Below, piece by piece: positions 17,883-18,307 of a stretch of 18,307 nucleotides of DNA (its first letter is position 1; the number at the start of each line of letters is the position of its first letter). The notes under the pieces were generated by a model. That model made no database searches and was not told where the DNA came from. It saw only the letters and a program-made list of their open reading frames with translations. The translations under genes and the position numbers were made by a program. Source of the stretch: Caldifarciminota bacterium (GTDB lineage: Bacteria > Hydrothermota > UBA3072 > B12-G15); assembly GCA_021163525.1 (NCBI GenBank), contig JAGGTX010000060.1, forward strand, positions 1-18,307. The letters run 5' to 3'.

Positions 17883-18307
17883 TTAGAAATAGGCGACAGT
17901 TCCAACAATTATATAATCGTAGAAGTTTCCAAAGTCAAACTCGGAGAGGTAAAGTTTGTTGTAGACCCGCAGAGCGAAATTATCCCCAACAAAGTAGTCC
18001 AATCCAAGATTTAAACTCTCATTATTGGAAAAGGAAGGTTTTATGGGGAACATAACCTCAACACCTGCAAAACCAAAAATCCCCTCTGCAAGCATCATGT
18101 GGTAATAGACAAGGGCACCTGCATCAAAGCCAGTGCTTCCATCGTGATGGCTAAAGGAACCACTTATACCAAACTCAACATTATCGGTGAACATCTTCCC
18201 AAAGTGGCCACCGAGATTCATGTAAAACTCTGGCTTAATACCCACTGTTCCTTCCACACCAACATTCAGTTTCTCTGCCTCAATCTGGGAGAATGCCAGA
18301 AGTGGGA
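17883..18307 (-). CDS. Exported, probably outer-membrane beta-barrel-like protein, N-terminus beyond the right edge
   Basis: About 141 residues are visible and the frame is open to the right edge. The upstream part reads PLLAFSQIEAEKLNVGV, which looks like the end of a signal peptide with cleavage near FSQ or SQI. A GTG at 18257 is therefore internal, not the start. The rest alternates hydrophobic and polar residues in strand-like segments (for example YGIEV-like, NLGLDYFVGDNFALRVYNKL and FYDYIIVGTVAYF). It ends in a C-terminal phenylalanine, a common signal for BAM-assembled outer membrane proteins. I do not recognise a specific family. With the missing signal start the full protein would be only ~150 residues. 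A terminator follows. Outer-membrane location is inferred. Confidence 0.75.
   Translation of the reverse strand, partial: PLLAFSQIEAEKLNVGVEGTVGIKPEFYMNLGGHFGKMFTDNVEFGISGSFSHHDGSTGFDAGALVYYHMMLAEGIFGFAGVEVMFPIKPSFSNNESLNLGLDYFVGDNFALRVYNKLYLSEFDFGNFYDYIIVGTVAYF

Noticed and set aside
1..18307. CRISPR array or rRNA gene
   Set aside because: I saw no regularly spaced direct repeats and no conserved rRNA segments anywhere in the window.

Overview
The window looks like chromosome from a Gram-negative-type bacterium. The coding DNA is fairly AT-rich (judged by eye, not computed) and arginine is written mostly as AGA/AGG. A housekeeping cluster (trigger factor, ClpP, ClpX, Lon) and a beta-barrel-like exported protein support a diderm bacterium. 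I cannot name a species or phylum. The strong AGA/AGG and ATA use would fit an anaerobic or thermophilic uncultured lineage, but that is only an impression.

Layout. (1) Positions 1-1250, minus strand: most of a type I restriction-modification methyltransferase (HsdM), cut by the left edge. (2) Positions 1251-2589: an accessory patch. It holds a 203-bp element with imperfect 33-bp terminal inverted repeats, a broken AAA ATPase/DUF4143 gene, and a short stretch with a possible promoter. (3) Positions 2590-3939, plus strand: an intact MgtE magnesium channel. (4) Positions 3942-17763, minus strand: one nearly gapless array. In transcription order it reads tRNA-Leu(UAG), tig, clpP, clpX, lon, trkH/ktrB, trkA/ktrA, a small TPR protein, a 1335-residue soluble sensor histidine kinase, a receiver-GAF-HD response regulator, and a small possibly exported beta-propeller. 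(5) Positions 17841-18307, minus strand: a rho-independent terminator and the C-terminal part of an exported beta-barrel-like protein running off the right edge.

How it works together. A near-consensus promoter (TTGACA, 17-nt spacer, TATTAT) sits directly upstream of the tRNA. The following genes overlap or lie within about 25 bases of each other, so the whole 13.8 kb may be one transcript that joins protein folding and proteolysis, potassium uptake and a two-component system. The kinase and regulator genes overlap by 8 bases and are almost certainly partners. The regulator has no DNA-binding domain. Its output is an HD-GYP-like domain in which several metal ligands of active cyclic-di-GMP phosphodiesterases appear replaced.

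The most interesting leads are this composite operon, the very large kinase paired with a degenerate HD output domain next to a potassium transporter, the tRNA used as the operon leader, and the inverted-repeat element beside the decayed ATPase gene.
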